The notes beneath the pieces are model-generated. The model saw only the letters and a list, made by a program, of their open reading frames with translations, did no database searches and was not told the origin of the DNA. DNA of 6,730 bases, taken from DATKHR01 sp035939575 (lineage in GTDB: Bacteria; Acidobacteriota; Vicinamibacteria; Vicinamibacterales; CAVVIG01). The position numbers and the translations under genes were made by a program. Below are positions 5,839 through 6,730 of this stretch, piece after piece (position 1 is the stretch's first letter; each line of letters begins with the position of its first letter). The stretch lies in NCBI GenBank assembly GCA_035939575.1, contig DASZFS010000252.1, positions 1 through 6,730 of the forward strand, given 5' to 3'.

Positions 5839-6730
5839 CTAGCGCGCCGCCGCCACCGCCTGACGGGCGCGCATCGGGCGCGCGGCGGGCGTGAGCGCGG
5901 CCTTCGCTTGAATCTTCTTCATGCTCTTCTTGTACGGGAGCACGACGGCGTGTGCCTGCGCGTGCGTCTCGGTGGCGTAGGCACCGTCCGGGGTCCTGGC
6001 GACCAGGTCCGCTTTGACCGCACGCGGCTTCTGCACCGCGAACTCGATCAGCTGACGTCGCATTTCAGCGACCTTCTCCGGGTTCATGTCGCCCAGCGCG
6101 TCTCTCAGGCGCCGAATCGCGCGCGCGTGAAGCTGCGACACGCGCGACTCGTTGACGCCAATCTCGGAGCCAATCTGTTTCATCGTGACTTCGCCGTAGT
6201 AGTACAGGCCGATGACCTTGCGCTCGCGCCACGGCAGTGACTGAATCGCCCCGCGCACGCGGTCGCGTGTTTCGGTCTTTTCGTACGCCATGTCCGGTGA
6301 GTCGGGCTCCGAAGGCACGAGCGCGGTGGGCAGCGAGCTCTCGTCCATGTGCTCGCCGGTGGCGAGGGGAGACGTGGCCTCGATGGTGTTGATACGGACG
6401 ATGGTGCGGCTGAGCCGTTTTTCGTCGGACCCGACCCGCGCGGCGAGATCCGCCATCGACGGCTCGTGTCCCAGCTCGCGTCGGAGCGCTTCGCGCGCCG
6501 CGTCGAGCTCTCGGCGCTGGCGCCGCACGCCGCGCGGCCAGGCGTCGCGCCGCAGCGCGTCAATCATCGCCCCGCGAACACGGCGCTCGGCGAAGGTCTC
6601 GAACTTGATCCCGCGTCCCTCGTCGAACCGGTGAGCGGCGTCGATCAACCCGATCACGCCATCCTGCACGAGGTCGCCGATATCGATCGAGTTCGGCATG
6701 GACGCGGCCATGCGTCGTGCCAGGGCTTCG
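5839..6730 (-). CDS. fliA: FliA/WhiG-type sigma factor, 5' end outside window
   Basis: An alternative RNA polymerase sigma factor of the sigma-28 class, normally used for late flagellar and chemotaxis promoters. The frame stays open to the window edge, beginning EALARRMAASMPNS, which matches the middle of region 2 in FliA proteins; the Met at 6711 is therefore internal and the true start lies outside. Numbering from that Met: region 2 spans about 1-60 (DLVQDGVIGLIDA, then RVRGAMIDALR and DAWPR), region 3 about 61-115 (RELGHEPSMADLA), a linker to about 145, and region 4 about 150-206, with the helix-turn-helix in MKQIGSEIGVNESRVSQLHARAIRRLR cut here to IGVNESRVSQLH as its core. Some 84 further residues follow, rich in Ala, Arg and Lys, where FliA normally ends. 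It is probably the last gene of a flagellar operon, followed by element B. Confidence 0.9.
   Translation of the reverse strand, partial: EALARRMAASMPNSIDIGDLVQDGVIGLIDAAHRFDEGRGIKFETFAERRVRGAMIDALRRDAWPRGVRRQRRELDAAREALRRELGHEPSMADLAARVGSDEKRLSRTIVRINTIEATSPLATGEHMDESSLPTALVPSEPDSPDMAYEKTETRDRVRGAIQSLPWRERKVIGLYYYGEVTMKQIGSEIGVNESRVSQLHARAIRRLRDALGDMNPEKVAEMRRQLIEFAVQKPRAVKADLVARTPDGAYATETHAQAHAVVLPYKKSMKKIQAKAALTPAARPMRARQAVAAAR

Noticed and set aside
5695..6240. Plus-strand open frame starting at the ATG inside element B's left arm
   Set aside because: It runs through the hairpin and then antisense to the sigma factor. The same ATG occurs in the opposite arm simply because the arms are complementary.

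Overview
The window is GC-rich, tightly packed bacterial chromosome. Strong G/C preference at third codon positions, a FliA-type sigma factor, a NtrB/AtoS-like soluble hybrid kinase and short tandem repeats between genes would fit a soil acidobacterium (for example Vicinamibacteria) or a similar high-GC Gram-negative. That placement is inference; no phylogenetic marker is present.

Layout. (1) 1-236 carries no supportable gene. It holds a small inverted repeat, a degenerate copy of a palindromic repeat family, and a run of 8-bp tandem repeats that ends 6 nt past the next gene's stop. (2) 237-1550 (minus) encodes an exported phosphoesterase of the phospholipase C/acid phosphatase family. (3) 1551-1851 holds its ribosome binding site and a well-preserved 142-bp inverted repeat (element A). 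(4) 4046-1852 (minus) is a two-gene ABC exporter operon, permease then ATPase, joined by a 4-nt ATGA overlap. (5) 4047-4102 is a 56-bp divergent promoter region. (6) 4103-5635 (plus) is a PAS-HisKA-HATPase-REC hybrid histidine kinase, starting at a GTG that lies 8 nt after a perfect TATAAT, so its mRNA is probably leaderless. (7) 5636-5838, between convergent genes, holds five heptamer repeats and a 125-bp inverted repeat (element B). (8) 5839 to the right edge (minus) is a FliA-type sigma factor whose 5' end lies outside the window and which has an unusual tail of about 84 residues.

How it fits together. The kinase and ABC exporter share one small promoter region and may be co-regulated, for example as a stress-sensing or efflux module. 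Kinase input and transporter substrate cannot be read from sequence. The phosphoesterase would release phosphate from organic phosphoesters outside the cytoplasm. The sigma factor probably ends a flagellar operon that continues outside the window.

The most unusual content is not protein-coding. Three related palindromic elements (about 100-169, 1682-1823, 5682-5806) lie in the same orientation, each just past the stop codon of a minus-strand gene. Two have arms of about 40 bp. Their arms match each other in length within each copy, and both copies keep the same one-base bulge. This looks like a family of structured 3'-end elements or non-autonomous mobile repeats.
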